Shown here piece by piece: positions 10,901 to 21,694 of a stretch of 64,000 bases of DNA; positions within the stretch are counted from its first letter, which is position 1; every line of letters starts with the position of its first letter. The position numbers and the translations under genes were made by a program. This DNA comes from Przewalskia tangutica (lineage: Eukaryota > Streptophyta > Magnoliopsida > Solanales > Solanaceae), in NCBI GenBank assembly GCA_029844215.1, contig CM056723.1, positions 88,280,790 to 88,344,789 of the forward strand, given 5' to 3'. Under the pieces are notes generated by a model. The model made no database searches and was not told the DNA's origin. It saw nothing but the letters and a program-made list of their open reading frames with translations.

Positions 10901-11482
10901 TACGAGACAACTAGGCTAGGGGTACCCTGCCAAAGCTTCACAAAAGGGGGTGTGCTCTCGGCTAGGGCCTTTCTCGAGGGAGGGGCTTTGGGACGAAAGC
11001 AAGACAAGAGGAGGAGTAGTTTGAGACTTAGATAGATTGCTCAAGTTTAGGATGAAGAATGTCTTCAACTAGAGGGGTATTTATAGGTCAAGTGAAGGCC
11101 AACCAATGGCCAAGATGAAGACAAGTGCATAGCAAGTGTAAGGCCAAGATTTAGCCATGTGCTACCTTATCCATCTACCACACAACTTGCACAAAATATC
11201 CTACCAACTAAAGTAGCCCCAAATCGTCCCAATTGCCGTCCAAGCCTTCCAATGTGAGGTGACATGTCACCCTCCCGTTGGTCCAAAATGTTCGTCTCTG
11301 AAAAATCCGCAAAAATTATAAATGACATAGCCGGAATTTTCCCTACGAAAGTCGTGGAAACGCTTTCAAAAAACGACTCTTTTCGGCACTTGTGTACAAA
11401 TTCGAACCTTGCCTAGTCTTTAAGGCTAAAATTTTTATACGTACGCCCTCACGTACATACTCTGGAAATACGGGGTATAACA
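7991..11482 (-). repeat. 3' LTR of element A (3492 bp)
   Basis: In + orientation begins TATAACGCCCCGAACC (TA instead of the usual TG) and ends ACGGGGTATAACA beside the polypurine tract. Contains a 65-70 bp minisatellite with ATGGCCACATGCCC (about 8577-8935), a 25-bp repeat with GCATAGGCAAGTTTC three times (about 9087-9155), the block with the AATAAA counterpart (9500-9640), the TATAAC/CTTTATG modules (9789-9831, 9977-10024), the donor-like AGGTATGTG (10112-10120, reversed), and the TATA box (11088-11095). No real gene lies inside. Confidence 0.85.
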
Positions 11483-11497
11483 TTCTCCCCTCCTTAG
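11483..11497 (-). other. Polypurine tract of element A
   Basis: Reverse complement CTAAGGAGGGGAGAA, next to the LTR end; identical to the tract of J and, in place, to that of B. Confidence 0.8.
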
Positions 11498-12249
11498 AAA
11501 CATTCGTCCCGAATGTTCCTTCTCAAATGATAACGAAGAAGTTCCTTCTAACAAGTTGTCAAAGCCACACCTGGCCACAAACATAACACACATTCTCTTC
11601 CCTCCTTACTCGTAGTGCCCTCCTCGAACACTTGAACTCTTCTAGTATACGTACCATACTTCAGTCATCATTTCAGTTCCCAAAACTTTGGAGTCACTAC
11701 CTCCAAACTTGGTCATCTTACTCGCCTCAATCTTCCTTAAGGCCATTCCCTGCCTTCACTATCTACTGGTCGAACGTATCCACGAACTCATACGCTGGTC
11801 ATTTAAACTTGGGCCTAGCACCCTCGTGACCCTGCCACCTGGCGGGACCACCCAGAGCTGACCCTTCCTCGAAACGGGACGCGGGTTGGCCCGCAACATG
11901 GCCCCAACCCGACCCACTATCGCGCCAACTCTTGCTCCTCGACACGGAACAATCTTGCTAAATCACATCATGAAAGCTACCACTTTCATTTACTCAACCC
12001 AGGGACTTATCACACAATACATTCTAGGCATAAAATGTACTCCAACAAGGATCACTTGCAAAAACTTGTACTCAAAACGGCCTTACATCTAAGGTCTCCT
12101 CTGTAATATTCTAAGGTTCATCATTTTCTCACCCCAGGCTTACCCTTTCACTAAGCATGCTTCTAGGTCACATTTTAGCACAAAGCTATCCGAACATAAC
12201 ACTTAACACATTATCATAACATACAAAACTTTAGATGGTTAAGGATATA
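11498..12249 (-). other. 3' non-coding part of element A
   Basis: About 750 bp between gag and the polypurine tract with no coding homology. It is nearly identical to 41142-41890 of B (including a shared incidental 68-codon antisense frame, 11886-12092) and more distant from C. In a complete Tekay element, protease to chromodomain would lie between gag and this segment. Confidence 0.6.
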
Positions 12250-13520
12250 CCTGAAAGTAGGCGGTTCAAAGGACCGCTAGAACTGGGAACTCCCACCGCG
12301 ACCTCTACCGGGCTCACGGCACGAACATTCGCTCGCTATGGAAGGTGAAGAACCCGCAATCGCTTCCAAGAGTCTGTGCTATCCTACCAGCGCTACCCCT
12401 GGACGGTCTTCGTCATATATGGCCCCGTTGGCCGCAAGAATAACAAGCTCCTCGTACTACGACACTTCCGAAATGCGGTCTACCACATCGACCACACCGA
12501 GGTAGGGTGATCGATCCGCCAACACCCCTACTCCCCGAACATTCAAGCACGAGCCCCGACCGCCTCGAATATCCTGGAGGTCCCGGCGTGCGGGGACCAC
12601 TGCAATGGCGGAGGTACATAACTAGTCTGGCCGAGGCGGTCCGCCTCGAAGTCGCCAAAATATCCGACCGTCTTGGCCTTCTTCTGGCGGTCCACCTGCC
12701 GATCTCGCGCGCCTCGCACTCCAAGTGCATGAGCACGAATGCGGCAATGTCCATGCCCTACCAAGAGAAACACTGAACAACTCTCGCTAGGTAATCATCG
12801 AGCCTCGTAACATATCGGTGCACTCGATCCTCCATACTAGCTACTAATGCGGGAACATACCGCCAATGAGTCGAACTCCACATTGTACTCCCGGCTATGC
12901 GCGTTGCGCCTCAACATCAAAAATCGCCGGCCGAGCCCTCCTCATTTGTGGAGGCAAGAAATGTGCCGAAGGCCCCAAAACTTCGTCCCCAAACGGTGGA
13001 AGTGAATGCTCCCGGAAAGCTCCCACGAGTCAAACCAATCGGCTGCGGTATCACGCGGCCGTCGAACAAATGTCACAGACTCGGTCTCGAAGCCTTGATC
13101 ACCCGCATGATCCTCTGCAGAATCGGATGAACTCCTGCGGATCATCCTCGGCCTCGACCAGTAAAACTCGGGCGGGCTACAACTAAGAAAATCCGTAGCC
13201 TCAAATCATGCGCCTCGGGTGCACTACAGTCTTCTTTGGAGCGAGGCTGCTGCGTCCGGCCTATCCTCATATCGGCCTGACCACGGCAATAATCGGGCCA
13301 TCTCGCTGACCCATCTCCCGCTCGGTGTGGGATGGAGGCTCAGTATTGTAGTCTCGGCGACCATCGCTGCGGCTCTAAATCTCTTTGGTCGGGCGGCGCG
13401 CAAAACTCGCCGTCAAGCACTACCTCAGTCTTGGCCGGGCTGCGCGCTCGTACTCTCTGAATCCCACTAGCGGCTCCTCGGCTGCCTTGCCCTCCGGGCC
13501 TGGTTGCCTTCGCGAGGCAT
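12250..13520 (-). pseudogene. gag remnant of element A
   Basis: The putative start is the ATG at 13520 (MPRE..., matching MPAKGN... in B and MTPRKAP in D). A later piece, 12754-12413, reads DIAAFVLMHLECEA and then CGRCGRPHFG and CYSCGQRGHI: two zinc-knuckle motifs like those of D's gag. The coding trace ends near 12250 with the reverse complement of GGTCCTTTGAACCGCCTAC, equivalent to the SSSGP.NR end of gag before protease in D. It spans about 1.27 kb (about 420 codons) but is broken into short frames. Many breaks fall at CG/CHG sites where the assembly looks unreliable, so the real gene may be less damaged. Confidence 0.7.
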
Positions 13521-13706
13521 AATCGGTAAAAACGAAACACGTCGGAGGGTCCAACTTACAACACGGCTAAGGCACGATCTCGGAATGAGAAGAATGGAAA
13601 CCAATCCTAAATGTCCTATAGCCTCACGATTATAGATGTGGTGCACAACACACCGATAATCAAGACTCTACTAGACACGATGCGTAGACACTTTCCGAGG
13701 ACTAAG

Positions 13707-13718
13707 CGCTTGATACCA
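13707..13718 (-). other. Primer binding site of element A
   Basis: Reverse complement TGGTATCAAGCG, next to the 5' LTR end with two bases between. It resembles the initiator-Met tRNA site TGGTATCAGAGC with one base missing. The 186 bp between it and the gag ATG form the leader. Confidence 0.75.
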
Positions 13719-13721
13719 CTT

Positions 13722-16700
13722 TATAACGCCCGAACCGGGCAGATTCGGTGCCTTACCCCGGGCACCCTAGTGATACAACATCAGAGAAAACCAGCGGAAA
13801 AATAAAACACGAGTCATGAAACGAGAGATATAATAAATAAACAGCCAACAAAGCGATTTGCCTTGGTATATACATAAAAACCCAAACGATTATCCTCAAC
13901 CCCGCTACAATTACTCTGCACCTCTAAGATTTACAACAACTATGACGGGGCGGGGCCATACCACAGAATGTACAAGAACCTACAACTCGTGGAAACATAC
14001 AAAGATAAGCCTCCGAAGGAACGGAGCTTTCCAACACGCTGAAATGAGATCCTAGGAGCGGGGATCCACGACCGATGTACCTCTACCTGCGGCATGAACG
14101 CAGCCCGAAGAAGTCGGTCTAACAACAGTACCAAGTATGTGGCTCACAAATCGTAAATGAAATCATAATAGCTTAAAAGCGGAGACATGTATGATAACCA
14201 AAATACGATGCAGCGACATAAGCGATCAAGTCGGGGACTCACGCCTCAAAGTCACCACTCAAATATAACTATGGGTCTCACGCCCACAACATCCATCATG
14301 TTCGCATCATGGACGCATGCCCCCGGAATACTGCATCGGTGTAGACATGTCCATGATGCAACAATAATAACAAGGCCGCATGGCCACATGCCCCCGGAAT
14401 ACTGCATCGGTGTAGACATGTCCATGTTGCAACAATAATAACAAGGCGCGTACATGCCGGAATCGCGACGGTGTAGACATGCCCATGTAACCTCAATAAC
14501 AATATCTTGGGTGGTCAACCTCGCGCGTAGCCACATGCCCGGAATCTTGCGACGGTGTAGACACGTCCATGTTGCGATAATAACCATATATCGGGTAATC
14601 AACGGCGCGTGGCGCGTGCCGGAATACTGCATCGGTGTAGACATGTCCATGTGACATCAACAACAAGACAGTAATCAAAATGGAAACATACCCGTGGAAT
14701 TCTCCTTCACTGCCAGCACGTCCAAGTAAGTTCTCAACAAGTCAACCGGCCCTCTATCGAGAGACACGGTAACACAGAAATACCACACTTGCACAAAGGC
14801 TATCATCACAATCATAGGCAAGTTTCACAACAACAAGCATAGGCAAGTTTCACAACAACAAGCATAGGCAAGTTTCACAACAACTCAAAGTACTTTCATT
14901 TTATGCCAAAGTACGGGTTTTTAACCCCAAAGTACTACATCGTTAAGTTCTTTTAAAAGAGATCCATTACTTTTATAAAAGTCACCCGATACGTAGCCTT
15001 AGAATGACCAACCCACATTCCTTTCCAAAATCAAGTAACAACATTCTTTTCCTAAGTTCGGTTTGCCTAGTTTCAATTACTCAAGCTTCTCATTTTCAAA
15101 TGGTTTCATAGTTCATAAACTTAATCACTTGATTTCTTTTAGAACAATTGAGTAATATATGTCTCACGTGAGTAGGTTATTCTTGTTTACAACATTCTTA
15201 TTACAATGACCATGATCTAGAAAATGTAATATCATTTTGTCTCATCTTAGTTTCTATGCGGATGGAGGTTTCTACTGGTTTTAATACGATACATCATTAT
15301 TCAGTACATTTTCCTTTATTAACGATTCAGTGGTCTTTCGATACCCATTATGATTTCCGAAATCAGTAAAACATTATCCCTTTAAATAAAACCAAGTACT
15401 CATTACTCACGAATGAGGTTTCACACAAACATTCACTTTAAAACAAATAAGTTAAGTCTCTTATCTTATAAGATCAAGTCTCTTAACTTCTAACATCAGT
15501 AAACCATTCTTAAGCCGTTATACCTAACTTCCCATAAAGCTAGTATAACTCTTAAGTTTTCAAAACACAATACTACACCGCTCAAAACGATTCATAAATC
15601 TTTTGAAATACTTCAAGTTTTATTATAACGCCCCAAGCCAGTTATAAATCAAATCAGTTATCTTTTAAAAACCACAACCCATTTTCTTACCTACATAAAG
15701 CTGTTATAACCAACTTCCCATAAAGCCGTTATAACACTTTATGTTTTACGACAATCAAATATAATTAACACATGTACGTCTACCGTACTACATAGTTCAC
15801 ACATATCATGCTAGAAGAGATAGGAAGAGGTTCACATACCTCGCGACGGTTGTCGACTAATAGCAAAACGCTCCAAGTACCTCAACCCGTCGGCTACTCC
15901 TTAGTCCGTAAGATTCGTCACACGTAGCACTTCAACCTATAAGGCCACAGCGCTTTATTAACATTTAGATCTCATCGTAGAACATTCTAGAAAATTGGCA
16001 ACTCTCCCCGCGGCGTAAATCTCCTCCTCTAACGAGGCTGGCAAGCCAACCAGGGGTTATACATCTAACCCTAACGGGTACAATTCTACTCACGGTACTA
16101 CTACACAAGTCTCTGTAATACAACCCTATGTAATTACGATTCGATTGATTCGATTCTTCAGCTTAAGTCGCAAGACATTCTGTAAGTATTATTCAGCTTA
16201 AGTCGCAAGACATTGCCGATAACTACGTTGATACTATATATAGTATACAACAACTATATATTCAACACTTATGTAATTTCCAATTACAATAGAGGACAAG
16301 ATAATTACCTCGATAAGCCCAAAATTATCCTAGTTTAAAGTCGCTCACGAGCAAGGTTTAGCTCAACTCGTGCGCTCAACCCGCTCCAAACTACCCTTAG
16401 AAGTTCTAACCAACTTCTACTTACAACTTCAACAACGGGTGAAGATTTCCTTAGGGTTTCGTTTTAGTAGCGAGGAAAGTATAACGGTATTTTAGGCTTG
16501 TATAAGTGTAACCTTGGGAATACTACAAGGTATTTGGGCCAGGTATTTGGACATTATAACAATACTAGGGAGTATTTCTATACCACAACAAGGGGTATTT
16601 ATACGAGACAACTAGGCTAGGGGTACCCTCGGCCAAAGCTTCACAAAGGGGGTGTGCTCTCGGCAGGGCCTTTCTCGAGGGGAGGGGCTTTGGGACGAAA

Positions 16701-17187
16701 GCAAGACAAGAGGAGGGAGTAGTTTGAGACTTAGATAGATTGCTCAAGTTTAGGATGAAGAATGTCTTCAACTAGAGGGTATTTATAGGTCAAGTGAAGG
16801 CCAACCAATGGCCAAGATGAAGACAAGTGCATAGCAAGTGTAAGGCCAAGATTTAGCCATGTGCTACCTTATCCATCTACCACACAACTTGCACAAAATA
16901 TCCTACCAACTAAAGTAGCCCCAAATCGTCCCAATTGCCGTCCAAGCCTTCCAATGTGAGGGTGACACATGTCACCTCCCGTTGGTCCAAAATGTTTTCT
17001 CTCGGAAAAATCATAAAATTATAAATGACATAGCCGGAATTTTCCCTACGAAAGCTGTGGAAACGTTTCGTCGAAAAACGACTCTTTTCGGCACTTGTGT
17101 ACAAATTCGAACCTTGCCTAGTCTTTAAGGCTAAAATTTTTATACGTACGCCCTCACGTACATACTCTGGAAATACGGGGTATAACA
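13722..17187 (-). repeat. 5' LTR of element A (3466 bp)
   Basis: Begins TATAACGCCCGAACC and ends GGGGTATAACA at the GTTTT duplication. It shares all modules with the left LTR: minisatellite 14290-14655, 25-bp repeats near 14810-14885, AATAAA block 15215-15355, TATAAC/CTTTATG modules 15513-15553 and 15695-15745, TATA box 16780-16787. Differences from the left copy cluster at CG/CHG sites. Confidence 0.85.
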
Positions 17188-17192
17188 GTTTT
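17188..17192. other. Right target-site duplication of element A (GTTTT)
   Basis: Matches 7986-7990; follows the LTR terminus TATAACA. Confidence 0.9.
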
Positions 17193-17825
17193 CACTCTAG
17201 CATACAAATGACCCCGTTTGAAGCATTATATGGACGAAAATGTAGGTCTCCACTTGGATGGTTCGAGGTGGGTGAGACCTTATTTATTCGGACTCAAGTC
17301 ATTCAAGAAACAAATGATAAGGTACAGATGATTCGGGAGCAGATCAAAACAGCTCATAGCCGTCATAAGTCTTATGCGGATCATCGGAAAAGAGATCTTG
17401 AATTCCAAAAGGGGGAGAAAGTATTTTTAAAAGTGTCCCCAATGAAGGGAGTGATGTGTTTTGGTAAGAAAGGGAAATTGAGCCCAAGGTTTATTGGGCC
17501 ATATGAGATCTTGCGAAGAGTGGGGAATGTGGCTTACGAATTAGCACTTCCACAAGATTTAGGCGATGCATCCGATATTTCATGTGTCAATGTTACGAAA
17601 ATACTTGCACGATCCAAGTCACGTCATCCTTCCCCAGGAGATAGTTCTTAATAAAGAGCTTCAATATGAAGAGGCTCCGGTAGAAATACTTGATAGAAAG
17701 GTCCAACGCCTTAGAAATAAAGATATTGCTTAGTGAAAGTCCTATGGAAGAATTACTCCACAGAGGAAGCCACCTGGGAAGCGGAAGAGGCGATGAAAGT
17801 CAAATATCCATTCCTATTTGACTAA
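17188..17825 (+). pseudogene. Integrase C-terminus and chromodomain of element E
   Basis: Continues the integrase interrupted at 7990: MTPFEALYGRKCRSPLGWF, then MREQ-type helix, KVFLKVSPMKGVMCFGKKGK (the GPY/F region follows with FIGPYEILRRVG). After a frame change, bases 17640-17825 encode a chromodomain: APVEILDRKVQRLRNKDIA, then VKVLWKNYSTEEATWEAEEA and MKVKYPFLFD before the stop at 17823. One base is missing near 17732 (GCTTAGTG), which breaks the chromodomain. Chromodomains guide insertion to heterochromatin and place E in the chromoviruses, most like Tekay. The open frame that seems to start at 17097 begins in LTR A and is an artefact of the insertion. Confidence 0.9.
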
Positions 17826-18051
17826 GGTAATAAAAAAAATGCATTACATAGTACTTCATATGTGTGCCATTTGCGTGTCTATATGCATGTGTTACAACCT
17901 TATTCTCATTCGAGGACGAATGCTTCTTAAGGAAGGGAGAATGTGAAGCCCCAAATTAGTGTTACAATAACAATAAACATTATTGTGTCTATGTGATTAT
18001 GTTACGACCTTATTCACATTCGAGGACGAATGTTGCTTAAGGAGGAGAGAA
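17826..18051 (+). repeat. 3' untranslated region of E with a 110-bp tandem duplication carrying two polypurine tracts
   Basis: CATTCGAGGACGAATG followed by CTTAAGGAAGGGAGAA (17918-17941) and again by GCTTAAGGAGGAGAGAA (to 18051). The two copies, about 17875-17950 and 17985-18060, start GTGTCTAT and include GTTACRACCTTATTC. Each is followed by TGTGAA, so the first copy carries a few bases resembling an LTR start. Which copy primed the last replication cannot be told. Confidence 0.75.
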
Positions 18052-18639
18052 TGTGAAATCCGGAAAAAAAAATATATAGTTGTGGTTGGGTTAATAAAAA
18101 TATATATATATAAGAAAACAAAGAATAAATTGCATGGGATAGAGTTAGTGTTAAAGTTGGATAAATAGATAGATGAAATGAAAATAAGAAAAGAAAAAAA
18201 AACAAACAAAAGAAAAACAAAAAAAAAAACAAAAAAAATGCATGCAATACGTCTACCCTTCCCTTTACCCCTTCCCCCCTTTTCATTTCCCCTCCCTTTA
18301 ACTCCCCTCAAGTTTTGGTCTTCTACCTCCCATAAGTTATACAAACACCCTTACTTATACACAAACAAAGTACCTACCACAAAGGATAGAAAATCAGAAA
18401 AAAAATAAGTGAACAAGAAGAAAACAAACCTGGAAAAATATCAAGAGGGCATGAAGAACAAGAATAAAAAAATATTAGGGAGCAAGGGTCACTTTTAGCA
18501 ACCGAACAACAATTATTTTTACGCTTACAAGGTGAGTTTTCTCACTCAGAAATTTTTGGTAACATCCTTTATTTTTAGTTCAATACATGTTAGAATAAGA
18601 ATTGAGTGTTGAAAAGAAATATTGAACTTTTGATTGTTT

Positions 18640-19350
18640 AGACAACTAGTTGCGTCATGAACTTTACGAACTGTTCTCACTGAGTTATAATTGTTAGAAT
18701 TTGATGAAATTCGGAGGAGTGGTACACCTCTATAATATGATCATATAGAACCAAAAATGAGGTAAAATGGACATACGGTTCGAAAGTTATCATAGTTCAA
18801 AGTTTCTGCCTTAGATTTGGTTGAAATTCGGAAAGGCATAATTACGGACTGTTTTTATTGAGTTTTACTTATTAGAATTATATGAAAATTTACATGGTTG
18901 TAAATCTCTCTGTTACGGACAGATATAGATAAATATTTATTAAAACGGACTTACGAGTTGAGAGTTATTGTAGTTTGAAGTTGCTGCCTCGGATTCATCG
19001 GAATCCAGAAGGGCAGGACGTTGAAACATAAAACTGTACTAATCTGTGGGGAATATGAAAATTGTTGCTAAATGAAAGCTCTATATCTCTCTGTTGTGGA
19101 CATTTTGAGACCTTACGGGGGTCTATCCGACTTACGGATTCAGAGTTATCGCTTTTTAAAGTTTCTGCCTCGGATCTATCGAGATCCAGGAAGGGCAGCG
19201 AATAAAAGGGTAAAACTGTACCAAATGGTACGGAATATGAAAGGATGGTTCACATGGAGACGTGTAGCTCTCTGTTCTCGTCGTTTTGAGATTTTATGGG
19301 GCTTGAACGGGTTTACAGATTAGGAGTTATGACTATTCTAAGATTGGGTT
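18640..19350 (+). repeat. Diverged tandem repeats of about 180 bp inside LTR E
   Basis: The anchor GTTTCTGCCTYGGAT recurs near 18801, 18979 and 19160, that is 178 and 181 bp apart. Each unit also has AGAGTTAT upstream and a TCTCTGTT segment. Units are clearly diverged, so this is an old internal expansion. Confidence 0.6.
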
Positions 19351-19589
19351 ATGTTTAATAAAAATTTTGTCGAAACCAATTTCATGTGGCTGTTTTGAGG
19401 ATAAATTTGTGTTAGTTACCCAAGGTAGTTTTAAATGAAATTTGGTACAGTGAAATATCCCCGTCTTACCTTAGTTTCCGCTTGAGAAACACCTTAGTTG
19501 GAGTTATGGTTAAAAAGTTATAATCGTTACAAGTATGAATGACAGAATGTTGAAAAAGAGAATATTATTTATTCGACCTTCTGAAAAAT

Positions 19590-20110
19590 ATGAAAAGTGA
19601 ATACGTGTTCACATAAATATATAAATATATAAATATATAATGGATCGGGTTGCGCGCAACAAAACGTAAAGTGAATACGCGTTCACAAATACGTAAACAT
19701 AATGGATCGGGTTGCACGCCGCAACAAAACGTAAAGTAAATATGTGTTCACAAATACGTAAATATAATGGATCGGGTTGCACGCCGCAACAAAACGTAAA
19801 GTGAAAACGCGTTCACAAATACGTAAACATAATGGATCGGGTTGCGCGCAACAAAGCGTAAAGTGAATATGTGTTCACAAATACGTAAATATAATGGATC
19901 GGGTTGCGCGCAACAAAACGTAAAGTGAATACGCGTTCACAAATACGTAAACATAATGGATCGGGTTGCACGCCGCAACAAAACGTAAAGTGAATACGTG
20001 TTCACAAATACGTAAATATAATGGATCGGGTTGCACATCGCAACAAATATGAAAGATGAATACATGTTCACCTATATATAAATATGAAAAGTGAATACGC
20101 GTTCACAAAA
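19590..20110 (+). repeat. 62/65-bp tandem array in LTR E (7 units)
   Basis: TGGATCGGGTTG occurs at 19641, 19703, 19768, 19833, 19895, 19957 and 20022: spacings 62, 65, 65, 62, 62, 65. The 62-bp form has TTGCGCGCAA (a perfect palindrome), the 65-bp form TTGCACGCCGCAA. Each unit also has the inverted repeat GTGAA-N6-TTCAC. Confidence 0.85.
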
Positions 20111-20737
20111 ATATAAATGTAATAAACATGTGGAAATGCAGGGGAATGTCTTAACGTATAATACGAGATAAAATGAAGTGTTAGTTAATCCGAGAATTTC
20201 CTATGAGGAGTTGTTGCATATTTAAAAATGTTGTAACCTGATATGTTTTTGCAATATGCTTATTACGTTATAATGTGATTGCGCTTGGAATATTGTGGTG
20301 TTACTTTGAATTGCAGGGTAAGGTTCTCACTCAGCCCCAGATGGTAGGGCTGACTCTTTATTTAACATGTTTCAGGAAATCTTGATAGAGGAAAGGCTTC
20401 ACGCCAAGGCTAGAGATCGTCCCGCAGCCTCTTGTCATACCAAGTCCATTGCTTCGGGCTTGGTATTCGTCAGGTTCAGGATGTCAGTTCCAGTGTCTCG
20501 GGAAATGCCCGTGTGGAATGGTCTCCCTTCCAACTTAGAATAATCTTTGTCAGTATGTCTAGGTAGAAACAATATTTGCACGAGCATGGGCTCGCGTTAT
20601 GTTTTTAATAAAGTCATAAACAGATTTATTTATTGTTATTTTTATTAATAGCTCCGTATTTGAATATAAGTTCAAATTTCTAAATAAAGAGAATTAAATG
20701 GTGCTCCTGGTGAGAAATAATTGTCCAGGTGCCTACA

Positions 20738-21694
20738 GCAGCAGTATTATTAGATGCATTATCGAATGATACACAAAGTATTTTATTATAAAGATTATAT
20801 TTTTGGGCATAAAAACAAATAGTTTCGCTTATATATTTTCCAGTATGACTTTGATCCTCGTCATACACAAAAGCAATAAAACGTTTTTCCATTCTAAAAT
20901 TTTCATCAATCCAATGATAAGTAATTGTTAAATAATCATAACCGTTCAATGCATGTCCAATGTCTGAAGTAAAACTAACATGGCATGGAAGGTTAGCAAA
21001 CAAATATTGCAAGAAAATAACATAATCATTATGAAGTCTAAAAATATCGGCTCTAGTAGTACTATGGGGAACACCTTTAAAAAAAGGATTATATACTCTT
21101 TGAATATATGTAATTAAATATGAAGAAGAAGCAAAAGAAAAAGGCAAACAACCTCCGACAATCATTTTTGCTAATTCAATGCGATCTTTTTTTGGATCGT
21201 ACTTAGCCAACCCCCCAGTTAATGGATTAAGTTGTTGTTGACCGGGTTCTAAATCAGCGACAGCATTCCATTGTGCCGTATGATCGAATTTTATATGTCT
21301 AGCTATAGTGCCCGTCCCCCCGTCACCACCCCCTGTCTTATGTTTATAAGTTCTCCCACAAATATTACATTTAACTCTATCAGTACCCACAACTTTATCA
21401 TAAAAGAGCCACACTTTACTCCTTTTTTTTCTTGCTACTGGTTCTGGTAAAGGAGGTCTACGACTACGACTACCACTAGCAGTACCAACATTGACAGAAG
21501 GAACACTAGTATGTGTAGGAGGTTCTTGTTCTTCAAGTTCAACAATATTATCTAATTGAACGTTATCACATTCATTATCTTCTATTCCAAAATCTTCTTG
21601 CATTTGATCATAATCTATATTTTGATTAGATGATGAAGAACCTACATATTTTTTACCCCTTGAACTAGATTTACTAGCGATCCGCGCAATTCCT
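20738..21694 (-). pseudogene. hAT transposase, C-terminal half cut off by element E
   Basis: DNA transposase of the hAT superfamily. Numbered from the ATG at 21603: BED zinc finger VKCNICGRTYKHKT with C79, C82, H103, H108; catalytic core begins VSFTSDIGHALNGYDYLTIT (D214) and SFDNASNN (D281). The third acidic residue and the dimerisation domain are missing: similarity stops at residue 289-290, exactly where LTR E ends. The frame is open upstream of this ATG to about 21694, where an AG could be a splice acceptor, so the ATG is probably internal. The frame's last 17 residues, to 20680, are LTR sequence. The other half should lie left of E, outside the window. Confidence 0.9.

Larger units (their letters stand above)
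7991..17187 (-). mobile_element. Element A: gag-only LTR retrotransposon (TR-GAG-like)
   Basis: 9197 bp on the minus strand: 3' LTR 7991-11482 (left), polypurine tract 11483-11497, gag remnant, primer site 13707-13718, 5' LTR 13722-17187 (right). It is flanked by GTTTT. The internal part is only about 2.2 kb and holds no protease, RT, RNase H or integrase. The two LTRs are identical over long AT-rich runs, which suggests recent insertion. Its closest relative here is B, which matches it through the internal region. It must depend on enzymes from elsewhere if it moves; J, with the same LTR type, is a candidate source family. Confidence 0.85.
4218..20737 (+). mobile_element. Element E: dead Tekay-type Ty3/gypsy retrotransposon, split by A
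   Basis: Reads gag, protease, RT, RNase H, integrase and chromodomain in the Tekay order on the + strand, then a duplicated polypurine region and a 3' LTR (18052-20737). Its 5' LTR and start of gag lie beyond J, outside the window. The integrase is cut at 7990 by element A and resumes at 17188; the 5-bp duplication GTTTT flanks A on both sides. E carries many stops and frameshifts. The right end was set where the hAT coding homology resumes (20738) and the LTR shows a terminal CCTACA. Confidence 0.85.
18052..20737 (+). repeat. 3' LTR of element E (about 2.7 kb)
   Basis: Starts TGTGAAATCCGG after the second polypurine tract, ends at GGTGCCTACA (20737), where hAT coding sequence begins. It opens with an A-rich and T/C-rich stretch (18060-18420), then carries diverged 180-bp repeats (18640-19350) and a 62/65-bp array (19590-20110). 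It is not related in sequence to the other LTRs of the window. Open frames such as the lysine-rich one at 18178-18408 come from low-complexity sequence. Confidence 0.7.

Noticed and set aside
11886..12092. 68-codon frame identical in A and, reversed, in B (41299-41505)
   Set aside because: Antisense to the 3' non-coding part. A and B are near-identical at the DNA level here, and C, more distant, does not keep the frame.
17097..17651. 184-codon frame on the + strand
   Set aside because: The first 30 codons are the reverse strand of LTR A; only the part after 17188 is integrase of E. It is a chimera created by the insertion, not a gene.
18178..18408. Lysine-rich 76-codon frame and hydrophobic frames opposite (18014-18344)
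   Set aside because: A-rich/T-rich low-complexity part of LTR E.
19590..20110. CRISPR-like array
   Set aside because: The entire 62/65-bp unit repeats, without unique spacers; plant LTR context.
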